Assembly (NCBI RefSeq): GCF_000828915.1
Contig: NZ_AP014569.1
Location: forward strand, 2,108,001-2,172,000
Length of the DNA: 64,000 bases
From: Serpentinimonas maccroryi
Lineage (GTDB): Bacteria > Pseudomonadota > Gammaproteobacteria > Burkholderiales > Burkholderiaceae_C
Reading direction: 5' to 3'
Shown here: one piece after another, positions 1 to 9,392 of the stretch
How positions within the stretch are numbered: the first letter of the stretch is position 1
Layout: each line of letters begins with the position of its first letter
Notes under the pieces: model-generated
What the model was told of the DNA's origin: nothing
The model's input: the letters and a program-made list of their open reading frames with translations, nothing else
The model's database searches: none
Made by a program: the position numbers and the translations under genes

Positions 1-494
1 GCCTGTTCGGCGCTTTCTCGAGCATCGCCCTGACCTTTAACCTGGTGCTGCTGGTCTCGGTGCTGTCGATGCTGCAAGCCACCCTGACGCTGCCCGGCAT
101 GGCGGCGATGGCGCTGGCCTTGGGCATGGCGATCGACTCCAACGTGCTCATCAACGAGCGCATCCGCGAAGAGCTGCGCCGCGGCGCCTCGCCACAGATG
201 GCGATCAACAACGGCTACGACAGCGCCTGGGGCACCATTTTGGACTCCAACGTCACCTCGCTGCTCGCCGGGCTGGCGCTGCTGGCCTTTGGCTCCGGTC
301 CGGTGCGCGGCTTTGCGGTGGTGCACTGCCTCGGCATCCTGACGAGCATGTTCTCGTCGGTGTTTTTCTCGCGCGGACTGGTCAATGCCTGGTACGGGCG
401 GCAGAAAAAACTGAAATCCATCTCGGTGGGTACGGTCTTCTGGGAGCCGCCCGCAGCGGGCCCGTCCAAACCCGGCTCCCCAGCCGCCGACTGA
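1..494 (+). CDS. secD: Protein translocase subunit SecD, C-terminal part (5' end outside window)
   Basis: The open frame enters from the left edge (codons in phase from base 3) and stops at 494. It encodes about 163 residues of the SecD C-terminal membrane domain. The RND-type segments contain the conserved stretch GMAIDSNVLINERIREEL, followed by the last membrane helices and a short Pro-rich tail. SecD and SecF form the membrane complex that uses the proton gradient to complete Sec-dependent export. secF follows 20 bases downstream in the same orientation, as usual. Only the 5' truncation by the window edge is unusual. Confidence 0.96.
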   Translation, partial: LFGAFSSIALTFNLVLLVSVLSMLQATLTLPGMAAMALALGMAIDSNVLINERIREELRRGASPQMAINNGYDSAWGTILDSNVTSLLAGLALLAFGSGPVRGFAVVHCLGILTSMFSSVFFSRGLVNAWYGRQKKLKSISVGTVFWEPPAAGPSKPGSPAAD

Positions 495-514
495 AGCGCT
501 AGAGGTTGCAAAAA

Positions 515-1468
515 ATGGAATTTTTCCGCGTCAAAAAAGACATCCCGTTCATGCGCCATGCGCTGCTGCTGAACGCGATCTCACTCACCCTGTTTGCGCT
601 GGCGGTGTTTTTCTTGGTCACGCGCGGGCTCAACCTGTCGGTCGAGTTCACCGGCGGCACGGTGGTCGAAGTGGCCTACCAGCAGCCCGCCGACCTCGAG
701 GTGGTGCGCGGTGCGCTCGCCGGCTTGGGCTACGAAGAGGTCTTGGTGCAGCACTACGGCAGCGCGCGCGAGGTGCTGATGCGCCTGCCGCCGTTGCCCG
801 GCGTGGGCGCGGGTGAGCAAAGCCAGTCGGTGCTGCAGGCGCTGCGCGCACACGACCCCACCGTGGAGCTGCGCCGCACCGAATTCGTCGGGCCCCAGGT
901 GGGGCAGGAACTGGTCACCGACGGCATGCTGGCGCTGCTGTTCGTGATCATCGGCATCACGGTCTATCTGGCCTTTCGCTTCGAGTGGAAGTTCTCGATC
1001 GCCGCCATCGTCGCCAACTTGCACGATGTGGTCATCATCCTCGGCTTTTTTGCCTTCTTTCAGTGGGAGTTCTCGCTCGCCGTGCTGGCCGCCGTACTGG
1101 CCGTGCTGGGTTACTCGGTCAACGAATCGGTGGTGATTTTCGACCGCATCCGCGAAACCTTCAAGCGCCAGCGCAAGATGAGCACGCGCGAGGTGATCGA
1201 CCACGCCATCACCAGCACCATGAGCCGCACCATCATCACGCACGGCACCACCGAGGCGATGGTGATCTCGATGCTGCTGTTTGGTGGCCCGGTGCTGCAC
1301 TACTTTGCGCTCGCGCTGACCATCGGCATTTTGTTCGGCATCTACTCGTCGATCTTTGTGGCCACCGGCGTGGCCATGGCGCTGGGCATCAAGCGCGAGG
1401 ATTTGATCAAGCCCGTGGCGCAGACGGTGGAAAACCCGGACGACCCGAACGCCGGGGCGCAAATTTAA
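515..1468 (+). CDS. secF: Protein translocase subunit SecF
   Basis: 317 residues, six predicted membrane helices. There is an N-terminal SecF box (LSVEFTGGTVVEVAY, near residue 40) and the C-terminal motif SVNESVVIFDRIRE shared with SecD. It partners SecD in the Sec accessory complex. The frame is open from a TTG at 506. I prefer the ATG at 515 because the purine-rich AGAGG at 501-505 sits about 9 bases before it and would touch the TTG. It ends 9 bases from the convergent dprA stop, with no clear terminator hairpin between them. Confidence 0.97.
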   Translation: MEFFRVKKDIPFMRHALLLNAISLTLFALAVFFLVTRGLNLSVEFTGGTVVEVAYQQPADLEVVRGALAGLGYEEVLVQHYGSAREVLMRLPPLPGVGAGEQSQSVLQALRAHDPTVELRRTEFVGPQVGQELVTDGMLALLFVIIGITVYLAFRFEWKFSIAAIVANLHDVVIILGFFAFFQWEFSLAVLAAVLAVLGYSVNESVVIFDRIRETFKRQRKMSTREVIDHAITSTMSRTIITHGTTEAMVISMLLFGGPVLHYFALALTIGILFGIYSSIFVATGVAMALGIKREDLIKPVAQTVENPDDPNAGAQI

Positions 1469-1477
1469 GTTGGCACC

Positions 1478-2698
1478 TCAAGCCAGCGCTTGGCGCTGAA
1501 ACAGGCCGCCGGGCAGGCGCCTGACCACCCCGCACAGCTCGAGTTCGAGCAACTGCGCTTGCAGCTCGGCCGTGGGCAAGCCGCAGCGCGCCTGCAGGGC
1601 GTCGAGCCCGACTGGGTCGTAGCCCAGAGCTTGCAAGAGCGCGTTTTCGGCCTCGACCGGCTGCCCCGCAGTTCCCGGCGCCGCTTTGCCCGCCCTAGCT
1701 GCGCCGGCTGGCGCTGTGGGCTTTGCTGGCTCGCGCGCGCCCAAGGCCAATACGCCCTGCGTGGGTTGGGTCGGGATGCGCTGCGGCCGCAGTTCGTCGA
1801 GCACGTCTTGCACCGTCTCGACCAGTTTGGCCCCTTGGCGGAGCAGGGCGTGGCAGCCACGCGATTGCGGCGCGTGGATTGAGCCCGGAATGGCAAACAC
1901 CTCGCGGCCGTACTGCGCCGCCAGTTCGGCGGTGATGAGCGAGCCCGACTCGAGCGCCGCCTCCACCACCAGCGTGCCCAAGCTTAAGCCCGCAATCAGG
2001 CGGTTGCGCTGCGGAAAATGGGGCGCCAGCGGCGGCGTGCCCAGCGGGTACTCGCTCAGCAGCGCACCGTGCTCGGCGATGCGCCGCGCCAGCTCGAGGT
2101 GCTGCCGCGGATAGACCCGGTCCAGCCCGGTGCCCACCACCGCCACCGTGGGTGCACCGGCTTCGAGCGCGCCCAAGTGCGCTGCGCCGTCCACACCCAG
2201 CGCCAGCCCAGAGACGATACAAAACCCTTGCGCGCCCAGCTGCTGGGCAAAAGCATGGGCATTGCTGGCGCCCTGCGGGGTGGGATTGCGGCTGCCGACC
2301 ACGGCCAGGGTGCAGGGCTGCGCCAGCGCGCTCAATTGGCCTTGCACATAGAGCAGCACCGGAGGGTCGGGGATTTGCAGCAGCGCCGCCGGGTAGTGCG
2401 GGTGCCCCAAACCGAGGCAGTAGCGGTTGGGCGCGCCGGCCAGCCAAGCCAAGGTTTGCTCCAGCACACGGCTGCCATGCACCGGCGGGCTTTGCAAGGC
2501 GACGGCCAGCCGTTCGCCCACCAGCACCTGCAGCGCTTGCGCCTCGGCCGCAAACACCGCTTGGGGCGAGCCCAAGGCCGCCAGCAGCTTGCGCGCCGTG
2601 GCCGCACCCACACCGGCAGTGGTGGTCAGGCGCAGCCAAGCGGCCAGTTCGGCAGTCGTGTCTGTGGCATCTGGATCGGCTGCGGGTTTGGCAGGCAT
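1478..2698 (-). CDS. dprA: DNA-processing protein DprA
   Basis: 406 residues. An N-terminal helix-hairpin-helix-like region (about 15-80) is followed by the Rossmann-like DprA/Smf fold with VVGSRNPT, VSGLALGVDGAAHLGAL and the strongly conserved PQRNRLIAGLS. A C-terminal winged-helix-like domain (about 340-400) follows an Ala/Pro-rich linker. DprA binds incoming single-stranded DNA and loads RecA in natural transformation. It lies 6 bases downstream of the LysM-protein gene and is probably co-transcribed with it. Its presence alone does not show competence. Confidence 0.95.
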   Translation of the reverse strand: MPAKPAADPDATDTTAELAAWLRLTTTAGVGAATARKLLAALGSPQAVFAAEAQALQVLVGERLAVALQSPPVHGSRVLEQTLAWLAGAPNRYCLGLGHPHYPAALLQIPDPPVLLYVQGQLSALAQPCTLAVVGSRNPTPQGASNAHAFAQQLGAQGFCIVSGLALGVDGAAHLGALEAGAPTVAVVGTGLDRVYPRQHLELARRIAEHGALLSEYPLGTPPLAPHFPQRNRLIAGLSLGTLVVEAALESGSLITAELAAQYGREVFAIPGSIHAPQSRGCHALLRQGAKLVETVQDVLDELRPQRIPTQPTQGVLALGAREPAKPTAPAGAARAGKAAPGTAGQPVEAENALLQALGYDPVGLDALQARCGLPTAELQAQLLELELCGVVRRLPGGLFQRQALA

Positions 2699-2704
2699 GG
2701 ATTT

Positions 2705-3946
2705 TCAGGGCGTTGCGAAATGGTCGCCGTTGCGCACCGCATCGCTCACCTGCAACACCAGCGCATAGGAGACGCGGTCGAAGGTGCGAAACACCATCAT
2801 CAGGCCGTTGCGCTCGACCGGCAGCTGCAGCGTGGCGCGTGCGCTGTCGGTGCGGTCGACCACGGGCGCGGCGTTGCGCTGCAGGGCCAGCACGTGGCCC
2901 ACCTCAAGCCCATCGCGGCTACCGCGGTTGAGCACCACCACTTGGTGTTGGCCGGCCAAGCGCTGCGCGTGGGCGTGGGTGCGCACAATGCGCCCAGCCA
3001 GCTGCATCTGTGGTGCACGGGGCACGTAGCTGGTGGGGGTGGTCTGCGCTGGTGTGGGTACCAGCCGGTCGCCGATGCGGATTTCGGTCAGGGCGGCGGT
3101 GATGTCGATCGTGGCCGGTTGCACCCGTTGTTCGGTCTGGCCATCGGCACGCGTGTGCATGCGCACGGTTTCGCTGCCCAGCAGCTGCGCCGTACCGATG
3201 AGTTGCGCTTCGTAACCCAGTTTTTCACCGTTATCGGGATCGATCAGGGGCTCGGCGTTGCGGTAGATGCGTTGCACCGGGTTGGGCTCGGTGAGCAACA
3301 ACGGCGCGCCCTCGAGCGCGTCGAGCGCACCAAACTGTCCCCGGGCGTAGGCCCGATCGCCCTGGCTGAGCAGGGTACGGCCCTCTAGGGCGGCTACGAT
3401 GCGCGGAGCGCGGGCGTGGGTGTCCGCACTCAAGAGCAGCGAGTCGTTGAGGAACGGAGCGATCACCTGCGCGGGAATGGCGGGCAGGGCGGCCTCGCCC
3501 AAAGCCTCGGCACGAATCCGAGGCGACAAACGCACCGTAGGCGGCGCTGCGCCGGCGTCGATGGCCAAGAAGGCGCGGTCGCCCACGCGCGTGAGCACCA
3601 GCACCTGACCGGGAAAAATCAGGTGTGGGTTGCGAATTTGCTCGAGGTTCATGCCCCACAGTTCGGGCCAGCGCCAGGGCTGGCGCAAAAACAGGGCCGA
3701 GATGTCCCACAACGTGTCGCCGCGGCGCACGGTGTGGCGCTCGGGCGCATTGGGCGCCAACGCCGACAGCGGCACCCCGGCTTGGGCCACTTGCTGCGCG
3801 GTGTCGCGCTGGGCCGGGCTGATGGGCAGGTTGGGAAAAGTTTGCGCGCCTGCCCACGCACTGGCCAGCAGCAAGGCAAGCGCGGGCACGGTCCGGCTGC
3901 AGTTGACGGTGCGATGTAAAGCGGCAGGTGCAGGTGTGGTTTGCAT
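2705..3946 (-). CDS. Secreted LysM-domain protein
   Basis: 413 residues from the ATG at 3946. This start gives a signal peptide (hydrophobic PALALLLASAWAGAQ, cleavage near residue 34). The frame runs open further upstream to 4051, but that extension has no signal sequence. One LysM domain lies at about 71-118 (HTVRRGDTLWDIS then NPHLIFPGQ). It is followed by a long region of unassigned fold. LysM binds peptidoglycan, so the protein probably sits in the periplasm on the cell wall. LysM proteins directly upstream of dprA are common in betaproteobacteria. The precise role is not known. Confidence 0.9.
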   Translation of the reverse strand: MQTTPAPAALHRTVNCSRTVPALALLLASAWAGAQTFPNLPISPAQRDTAQQVAQAGVPLSALAPNAPERHTVRRGDTLWDISALFLRQPWRWPELWGMNLEQIRNPHLIFPGQVLVLTRVGDRAFLAIDAGAAPPTVRLSPRIRAEALGEAALPAIPAQVIAPFLNDSLLLSADTHARAPRIVAALEGRTLLSQGDRAYARGQFGALDALEGAPLLLTEPNPVQRIYRNAEPLIDPDNGEKLGYEAQLIGTAQLLGSETVRMHTRADGQTEQRVQPATIDITAALTEIRIGDRLVPTPAQTTPTSYVPRAPQMQLAGRIVRTHAHAQRLAGQHQVVVLNRGSRDGLEVGHVLALQRNAAPVVDRTDSARATLQLPVERNGLMMVFRTFDRVSYALVLQVSDAVRNGDHFATP

Positions 3947-4175
3947 GTCTGGAGCCCCGTTGGCTACCCATGGTCCGCCAGCGCCGAATGCTGCGACCGT
4001 TGGGTGGTGATAATGGCAGGAAACGACTAGGACCGATTGTGCTTTAAGCACGCTGGTTCAGCCTTAGCCCATGAAGCAATCATAATAGCCGCATGTCGCG
4101 TGCAGCGACCGCCAAAAGTGGCGAAAATAACGATATTTTGTGGCCCCTGTTAGCGGCCCCGCGCCCCATTCCACG

Positions 4176-4742
4176 ATGAACCCAGCCGAACTTTTACCCA
4201 TCCTCAAGTACCCCGACCCACGGCTGCTGCGCGTGGCGCAGCCGGTGGCGGCGGTGGACGAGCGCGTGCGCACCCTGCTCGAGCGCATGTTTGCCACCAT
4301 GTACGAGGCCAACGGCATCGGGCTGGCCGCCACCCAAGTGGATGTGCACGAGCGCGTCATTGTCATCGACGTGAGCGAGGCGCGCGACCAGCCGCTGGTG
4401 CTGATCAACCCCGAGCTGCTATGGGCCAGCCCCGAAACCCGCAAGGGCGACGAAGGCTGCCTGTCGGTGCCGGGCGTGTACGACGGCGTCGAGCGCGCGC
4501 TGGCGGTGCGCGTACGCGCGCTCGACGCCCACGGGCACAGCCGCGAGCTCGAGGCTGAGGGGCTGCTGGCGGTGTGCATCCAGCACGAGATGGACCATTT
4601 GCAGGGCAAGGTGTTTGTCGAATACCTGTCGCTGCTCAAGCGCACCCGCATCAAGGCCAAGCTGCTCAAAGCCGGGCGCGACGGCGAAGGCGAAGCCGAG
4701 CGCCCCAGCGCACGCACGGGCCGCCGTGCGGTGCCGCTCTGA
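4176..4742 (+). CDS. def: Peptide deformylase
   Basis: 188 residues from ATG 4176. The frame is open from a GTG at 4140, but ATG 4176 gives the usual [18 protein letters not shown] start. All three metallo-active-site motifs are present: [16 protein letters not shown] (metal-binding Cys) and QHEMDHLQG (two His and the catalytic Glu). It removes the formyl group from nascent proteins. fmt follows after 14 bases in the same orientation, forming the usual def-fmt pair. It is divergent from the LysM/dprA unit. The C-terminal 25 residues are charged and variable. Confidence 0.97.
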   Translation: MNPAELLPILKYPDPRLLRVAQPVAAVDERVRTLLERMFATMYEANGIGLAATQVDVHERVIVIDVSEARDQPLVLINPELLWASPETRKGDEGCLSVPGVYDGVERALAVRVRALDAHGHSRELEAEGLLAVCIQHEMDHLQGKVFVEYLSLLKRTRIKAKLLKAGRDGEGEAERPSARTGRRAVPL

Positions 4743-4756
4743 ATCCTAGGAGCCGC

Positions 4757-5740
4757 ATGCGTGTGTTGTTTGCCGGTACGCCGGAATTTGCCGCGCTGGC
4801 CTTGCGCGCCGTGCTGGCCGCCGGGTATGAGGTGCCGCTGGTGCTCACGCAACCCGACCGCCCGGCCGGGCGTGGCCTCAAACCCCAGGCCTCGGCCGTT
4901 AAGCAGGTGGCGCTGGCACACGGCTTGGCGCTGGCGCAGCCGCGCAGCTTGCGGCTGGACGGCAAATACCCCGATGACGCCGCGCAGGCGCGCAGCGCCA
5001 TGCAACAAGCCGCGGCCGACGTGGCGGTGGTGGCCGCCTATGGGCTGCTGCTGCCGCCCTGGGTGCTGGCGCTGCCGCGTCTGGGCTGCCTGAACATCCA
5101 CGCTTCGCTGCTGCCGCGCTGGCGTGGTGCCGCCCCGATTCAGCGCGCGCTCGAAGCCGGCGACGCCGAGAGCGGCATCACCATCATGCAGATGGACGCC
5201 GGGCTCGACACCGGCCCCATGCTGCTGCGCCAGGCGCTGCCGATCACCGCCCACGACACCGCGGCCAGCCTGCACGACCGGCTGGCGCAGCTGGGCGCGC
5301 AGCTGGTGCTGCAAGCCTTGCAGCAGGCCGAGGCCGGCCGCTTGCAGCCGCAGCCGCAGCCCGAAGTGGGCGTGAGCTACGCGCACAAAATCGACAAGGC
5401 CGAAGCCCTGATCGACTGGCGGCACGAGGCAGCACAGATCGCGCGCCGGGTGCGCGCCTTCGATCCGGCGCCCGGGGCCAGCACCCTGCTCGGGGGCGCC
5501 ACGCTCAAGGTCTGGGGCGCGCACGCGCTGCCAACGGCCCCGACCGGCCCCCAAGCGGCCGCACCCGGCACCGTGCTGGCCGCCGACGCCAGCGGCGTGC
5601 AGGTGCAGACCGGCGCCGGCGTGCTGGTGCTGACCGAACTGCAACGCGCCGGCGGCAAGCGCTTGGCGGCGGCCCCTTTTCTGGCCGGGCACGCGCTGGC
5701 GGTGGGCACCGTGCTGGGCGGCGCTGGCGGCGCTGGCTGA
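4757..5740 (+). CDS. fmt: Methionyl-tRNA formyltransferase
   Basis: 327 residues. Start ATG 4757 is preceded by AGGAG at 4748-4752. The formyltransferase N-domain shows [13 protein letters not shown], then the folate-site signature [20 protein letters not shown] with the catalytic Asn-His and downstream Asp (GLDTGPM). The C-terminal OB-like domain begins near residue 210. It formylates initiator Met-tRNA. The frame that opens upstream at 4574 overlaps def and is not used. azlC begins one base after the stop, so def-fmt-azlC-azlD are probably one operon. Confidence 0.97.
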   Translation: MRVLFAGTPEFAALALRAVLAAGYEVPLVLTQPDRPAGRGLKPQASAVKQVALAHGLALAQPRSLRLDGKYPDDAAQARSAMQQAAADVAVVAAYGLLLPPWVLALPRLGCLNIHASLLPRWRGAAPIQRALEAGDAESGITIMQMDAGLDTGPMLLRQALPITAHDTAASLHDRLAQLGAQLVLQALQQAEAGRLQPQPQPEVGVSYAHKIDKAEALIDWRHEAAQIARRVRAFDPAPGASTLLGGATLKVWGAHALPTAPTGPQAAAPGTVLAADASGVQVQTGAGVLVLTELQRAGGKRLAAAPFLAGHALAVGTVLGGAGGAG

Positions 5741-5741
5741 A

Positions 5742-6506
5742 ATGTTCTGGCGCACCGACATCCGCCGCTGGCCCGAGTTCGCTGAGGGCGTGCGCGAGCA
5801 GACCACCGTCACCGCCGGGGTCGCGGCCTGGGGGCTGATGACCGGGGTGGCAATGGTGGCGGCGGGCCTGAGCCAGCTCGAGGCGGTGCTGATGACGCTG
5901 CTGGTGTTTGCCGGCAGCGCCCAGTTGGCGGTGCTGCCGCTGCTCACGGCGGGCGCGCCGCTGTGGGTGGTGCTGGCGGCGGCGTTTTGCGTCAATTTGC
6001 GCTTCGTGGTGTTTTCGGCCCATTTGCGGCCCTACATGATGCACCAGCCGCTGCGCCAGCGCCTGGTCACCGGCTACCTGACGGGCGATATGAGCTATGT
6101 GTTTTTTGTGCGCCGCTACCACGCCGTCGGCGCCACGCTCGAAGCCAAACAGCGCCAGATGGCCTACTTGGCCGGCCACTGCTGCGTCAATTACTTCAGC
6201 TGGATGGGCGCCAGTTTGCTCGGGGTGGCGCTGGCGCACACCATACCGGTGGCTTGGGGGTTGGGCTTTGCCGGCATTCTTGCTTTGATCGGGGTCGGCT
6301 GCTCGCTCGCCACATCGACGCTGCGAGTGGTGGCGGCCGGGGTCGCGGGGGCGGCGGCGGTGGCCGCTTTTGCCTTGCCGCTCAAGCTGCACATCGTGGT
6401 GGCCATCGCCGTCGCAGTGGCTTTTTGCTTGTTGATCGAGGCCCACGGCCCGCGCGCGCTGCGCCCGCAGCCGCCTATCCCACCCAACCCACCGAGCGCA
6501 CCATGA
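5742..6506 (+). CDS. azlC: AzlC-family branched-chain amino acid exporter, large subunit
   Basis: 254 residues with about seven hydrophobic helices and the AzlC hallmarks FAGSAQLAVLPLL and NLRFVVFSAHL. With AzlD it forms a membrane exporter. Homologues in other bacteria export branched-chain amino acids or azaleucine. The substrate here is not shown by the sequence. The ATG begins one base after the fmt stop, and its own stop overlaps the azlD ATG (ATGA at 6503-6506), which suggests translational coupling. Confidence 0.9.
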   Translation: MFWRTDIRRWPEFAEGVREQTTVTAGVAAWGLMTGVAMVAAGLSQLEAVLMTLLVFAGSAQLAVLPLLTAGAPLWVVLAAAFCVNLRFVVFSAHLRPYMMHQPLRQRLVTGYLTGDMSYVFFVRRYHAVGATLEAKQRQMAYLAGHCCVNYFSWMGASLLGVALAHTIPVAWGLGFAGILALIGVGCSLATSTLRVVAAGVAGAAAVAAFALPLKLHIVVAIAVAVAFCLLIEAHGPRALRPQPPIPPNPPSAP

Positions 6507-6838
6507 GCGATTTCGACTGGCCCACCCTGCTGGCCATCGCCGCCTTGACGGTGGTGACGGTGATCACGCGCAGCTTTTTCTTTATCAGCGAGCGCGACTG
6601 GAAGCTGCCGCACTGGGCCGAACGCGGCCTGCTCTACGCCCCGATCGCCGCCTTGGCGGCCGTGGTGGCGCCCGAAGTGCTGCTGCTGGAAGGCCAGTTG
6701 ATCGACACCTGGCAAGATGCTCGGCTGTTTGCCACCGCCGCCGGGGTGGCTTGGTTTTTTTGGCGTGGCGGCGTGCTGGGCACCATCGTCTGCGGCATGG
6801 CGGTGTTCTTGCCGCTGCGCTTGGGGCTGGGCTGGTAA
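6503..6838 (+). CDS. azlD: AzlD-family branched-chain amino acid exporter, small subunit
   Basis: 111 residues, four hydrophobic segments, start ATG overlapping the azlC stop by four bases. The TVVTVITRSFFFI segment is typical of AzlD. It is the small partner of the AzlC exporter. The frame is open from much further upstream, but that part lies inside azlC in another frame. It converges with the sensor kinase gene, whose stop lies 30 bases away. Confidence 0.9.
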   Translation: MSDFDWPTLLAIAALTVVTVITRSFFFISERDWKLPHWAERGLLYAPIAALAAVVAPEVLLLEGQLIDTWQDARLFATAAGVAWFFWRGGVLGTIVCGMAVFLPLRLGLGW

Positions 6839-6867
6839 CAACGGGCCGGATCGGGCTAGGGCTGAGC

Positions 6868-8787
6868 TCAGATCGTCGGCATCGGCACGTGGCTGGGGCT
6901 CAGGCGGTTCAGGGTCTGCTCCAGCGCCAAGCGCTGCAGCGGTTTGCTCAAGAAGGCGTCCATGCCCGCTGCCAGCGCCTGCTCACCGGCCTCGTTCATG
7001 ACGTCGGCGGTGACGGCAATGATCGGCACGCGGCCGCGCGCGCCGGGCAACTGGCGAATCGCCCGGGCGCAAGCCAGCCCGTCCATCTCGGGCATGTGGA
7101 TGTCCATCAGCACCCAATCGAAATCGTGGCGCGCTGCCAGATCGAGCGCCTGCAGCCCGTTTTCGGCAAAGGTCGGCTGCAAGCCCATGCGCTCGAGCAA
7201 TAGGGCCAGAAACTTGCGATTCACCGGGTGGTCTTCGGCCACCAGCACGCGCCGGCCCCTGCCCTCAGGAGGTGGCGCAGGCGCGCAGGGGATTGCCTGC
7301 GCTTGCTCTGCTAGGGTCGCTGCTTGCTCTGCTAGGGCCGCCGCTTGCTCCCGACACGACTGCAGGCTTGCCGCGTCGCTGCACAGGGGTGCCTCCCAAG
7401 TGAAGCTGAACACCGAGCCCTGCCCCAGCGCGCTGCGCAGCGCGATGTCGCCCCCGAGCAACTGCGCCAGCGTGCGCGAAATCTCCAGCCCCAACCCATT
7501 GCCGCCTTGGGGCCGGGTGCTGCTGCGGTCGGCTTGGGCAAAGCGCTGAAAAATCTGCTCATGCAGCAATGGGTCGATGCCGATCCCGGTGTCGCGCACC
7601 GTCAGCGTCCAATGCGCGATACCCCTTTGCTGCCGGCAATCGAGCGCCACGGCCACGCTGCCGCTGGGTGTGAACTTGATGGCGTTGCCCAGCAGGTTGA
7701 GCACCACTTGGCGCACGCGCTTGGGGTCGGTCAGCACGCAAGGCGGCAGATCGGGCCCTAGGCTCAGCGGCAGCTGCAGGTTTTTGCCCTCGCCGAGGGC
7801 GCGCAGCGAGCCGTGGCACTGCTGCACCAGAGCGGTTACATCGACCGGCTCCGGCTGCAGCTTGATCTGCCCCGCATCGAGCGCCGACAGGTCCAGCAGA
7901 TCGTTCAAGATCGACAACAGATGCGCCGACGACTGCTGCGCCGTGCGCAACTGCTCGCGCTGCGCCGGCGGCAGCGGGCTGTCGAGCAACAAATCGAGCA
8001 TGCCCAGCACGCCATTGAGCGGTGTGCGCAATTCGTGGCTCATATTGGCCACAAACTGGCTTTTGGCGCGGTTGGCCTGCTCGGCTGCGGTCTTGGCCTG
8101 CTGCAGCGCGCCGTTGAGCTCCTCGAGCTGCGCGCGCTCGCGCTGCAAGCGCTGGTGCCGCCCCCACGAGGCGGCGGCGGCCAGCAGCAGCAGCAGCACC
8201 TGAAAGGCCATCAGCAGGTTGATCCAGCGCTGCTGCGTGCGCACCTGCTCGAGCTTGTCGTCCATCAGGTGCGTCATCAGGCTGTTGGCCGCCAGGCTCA
8301 GCGCCTGCACCTCGGGGCCCAGCGCCTCCATGGTTTGCAACACCTGCTGCAACGCCGGCTGGTGGCGCTCGGGGTCGGCCAGCAATGGGTCGGCGCGCTC
8401 GAGCAAGGCTTTGATTTTGGGTGCGATGGTGTCGAACTCGGGGCGCTGGCGCAACACCGCGATCGTGGCGCCATCGTGCAGCAGGCCCACGCGGCTGGCA
8501 AAAATCTCGTGGCGCACCTGCAGCTGCGCCCAGTCGGCCTGCTCGGGTTGCACGAGGCTCAGGTGGAGCTGGTGGCGCAGCCGCAAAAACTCGCGCTCGA
8601 GCTGAAACGCAATGGCGGTGATGGAGTCGGCCTGCAGACGCGCCGTGTCTTCGATCGCTTGCGTCTGACGCACAAAAGCCGCCATCATGACGCTCAAGCC
8701 CAGCGCCATGGCGAAGGTGGTGAGCGCCAGCCATAAACCAAAACGGCGGCCGCCGGCGGATGGGGCCGGTCCGGCTGCAAGGCTCAT
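6868..8787 (-). CDS. Hybrid sensor histidine kinase / response regulator
   Basis: 639 residues from ATG 8787, chosen because it forms an ATGA overlap with the stop of the upstream gene. There are two membrane helices (about 15-40 and 190-208) around a helical periplasmic sensor. Then comes HisKA with the phospho-accepting His near 251 ([16 protein letters not shown]), HATPase_c with [23 protein letters not shown] and GNGLGLEIS boxes, and a C-terminal receiver with the phospho-accepting Asp near 562 ([12 protein letters not shown]). The linker before the receiver contains a short tandem LAEQA repeat. It is co-translated with a periplasmic sensor-like protein. There is no separate output regulator nearby, so the target is unknown. 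Confidence 0.93.
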   Translation of the reverse strand: MSLAAGPAPSAGGRRFGLWLALTTFAMALGLSVMMAAFVRQTQAIEDTARLQADSITAIAFQLEREFLRLRHQLHLSLVQPEQADWAQLQVRHEIFASRVGLLHDGATIAVLRQRPEFDTIAPKIKALLERADPLLADPERHQPALQQVLQTMEALGPEVQALSLAANSLMTHLMDDKLEQVRTQQRWINLLMAFQVLLLLLAAAASWGRHQRLQRERAQLEELNGALQQAKTAAEQANRAKSQFVANMSHELRTPLNGVLGMLDLLLDSPLPPAQREQLRTAQQSSAHLLSILNDLLDLSALDAGQIKLQPEPVDVTALVQQCHGSLRALGEGKNLQLPLSLGPDLPPCVLTDPKRVRQVVLNLLGNAIKFTPSGSVAVALDCRQQRGIAHWTLTVRDTGIGIDPLLHEQIFQRFAQADRSSTRPQGGNGLGLEISRTLAQLLGGDIALRSALGQGSVFSFTWEAPLCSDAASLQSCREQAAALAEQAATLAEQAQAIPCAPAPPPEGRGRRVLVAEDHPVNRKFLALLLERMGLQPTFAENGLQALDLAARHDFDWVLMDIHMPEMDGLACARAIRQLPGARGRVPIIAVTADVMNEAGEQALAAGMDAFLSKPLQRLALEQTLNRLSPSHVPMPTI

Positions 8788-9323
8788 TCGATCACTTCGA
8801 TCGAACGCAATTGCCAAATCGAACGCTCATAAAAACGCGCGTTTTGCAAGCGGGGATCGGAGTCAAAAGGATAGATCACGAACAAGGGGCCGCGCGTGCG
8901 CACCGGCATCGGCTGCTCGTTCATGCGCGTGGCGATGATGACATCGAAGTCGCGCGCGTCGTGTATGGGGATGGTGATGCGGTAGTCGTTGAGCGCGGTG
9001 GCGTGCAGCCGCTGGCCGCGCGCCTGCACCAGCGCCAGCACATCGCGCAGCAGCGGGCCGCTGAAGCGCACCACGCCCTGCTCCCACGGCGTGCGGGTGG
9101 CAAAGCGGTGCTGCGGCAAGGCTTCGAGCATGGCCATATCGAACACCGCCGCCGAGCCCTGATTGGTCGCGCCGATTTGGCCGGTGATGGTCAGCACCAC
9201 GCGCTCGCGCGGCCGCTCGAGGGCCTGAGCCGGCAGGGCAGCGGCGGCCAACAAGCCCAAGCCAAAGCCCGCTAGACCGAGGCCCGCACAAACTCGAAAG
9301 CAATAGGTGATAAAAACTTTCAT
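8784..9323 (-). CDS. Exported protein with molybdopterin-oxidoreductase-like fold, probable sensor partner
   Basis: 179 residues. The N-terminal signal peptide is hydrophobic ([20 protein letters not shown], cleavage near residue 35). The mature part resembles the oxidoreductase molybdopterin-binding domain ([38 protein letters not shown]). It contains no Cys, so the usual molybdenum-ligating Cys is absent and it probably is not an enzyme. The stop overlaps the start of the hybrid kinase by ATGA. This suggests that it serves as the periplasmic ligand-binding partner of that kinase. The fold assignment is by recognised pattern and the role is inferred. Confidence 0.75.
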   Translation of the reverse strand: MKVFITYCFRVCAGLGLAGFGLGLLAAAALPAQALERPRERVVLTITGQIGATNQGSAAVFDMAMLEALPQHRFATRTPWEQGVVRFSGPLLRDVLALVQARGQRLHATALNDYRITIPIHDARDFDVIIATRMNEQPMPVRTRGPLFVIYPFDSDPRLQNARFYERSIWQLRSIEVIE

Positions 9324-9392
9324 GGCGTGTGCGCGAAATGGGGTTCGTTTATTCTAGTGAATCTTATTTGCGCTGGCCATCGGTTGTTTCCA

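Noticed and set aside
4064-5995. 643-codon minus-strand frame across def and fmt
   Set aside because: Antisense to two well-supported genes. Low-complexity Arg/Gln/His-rich translation.
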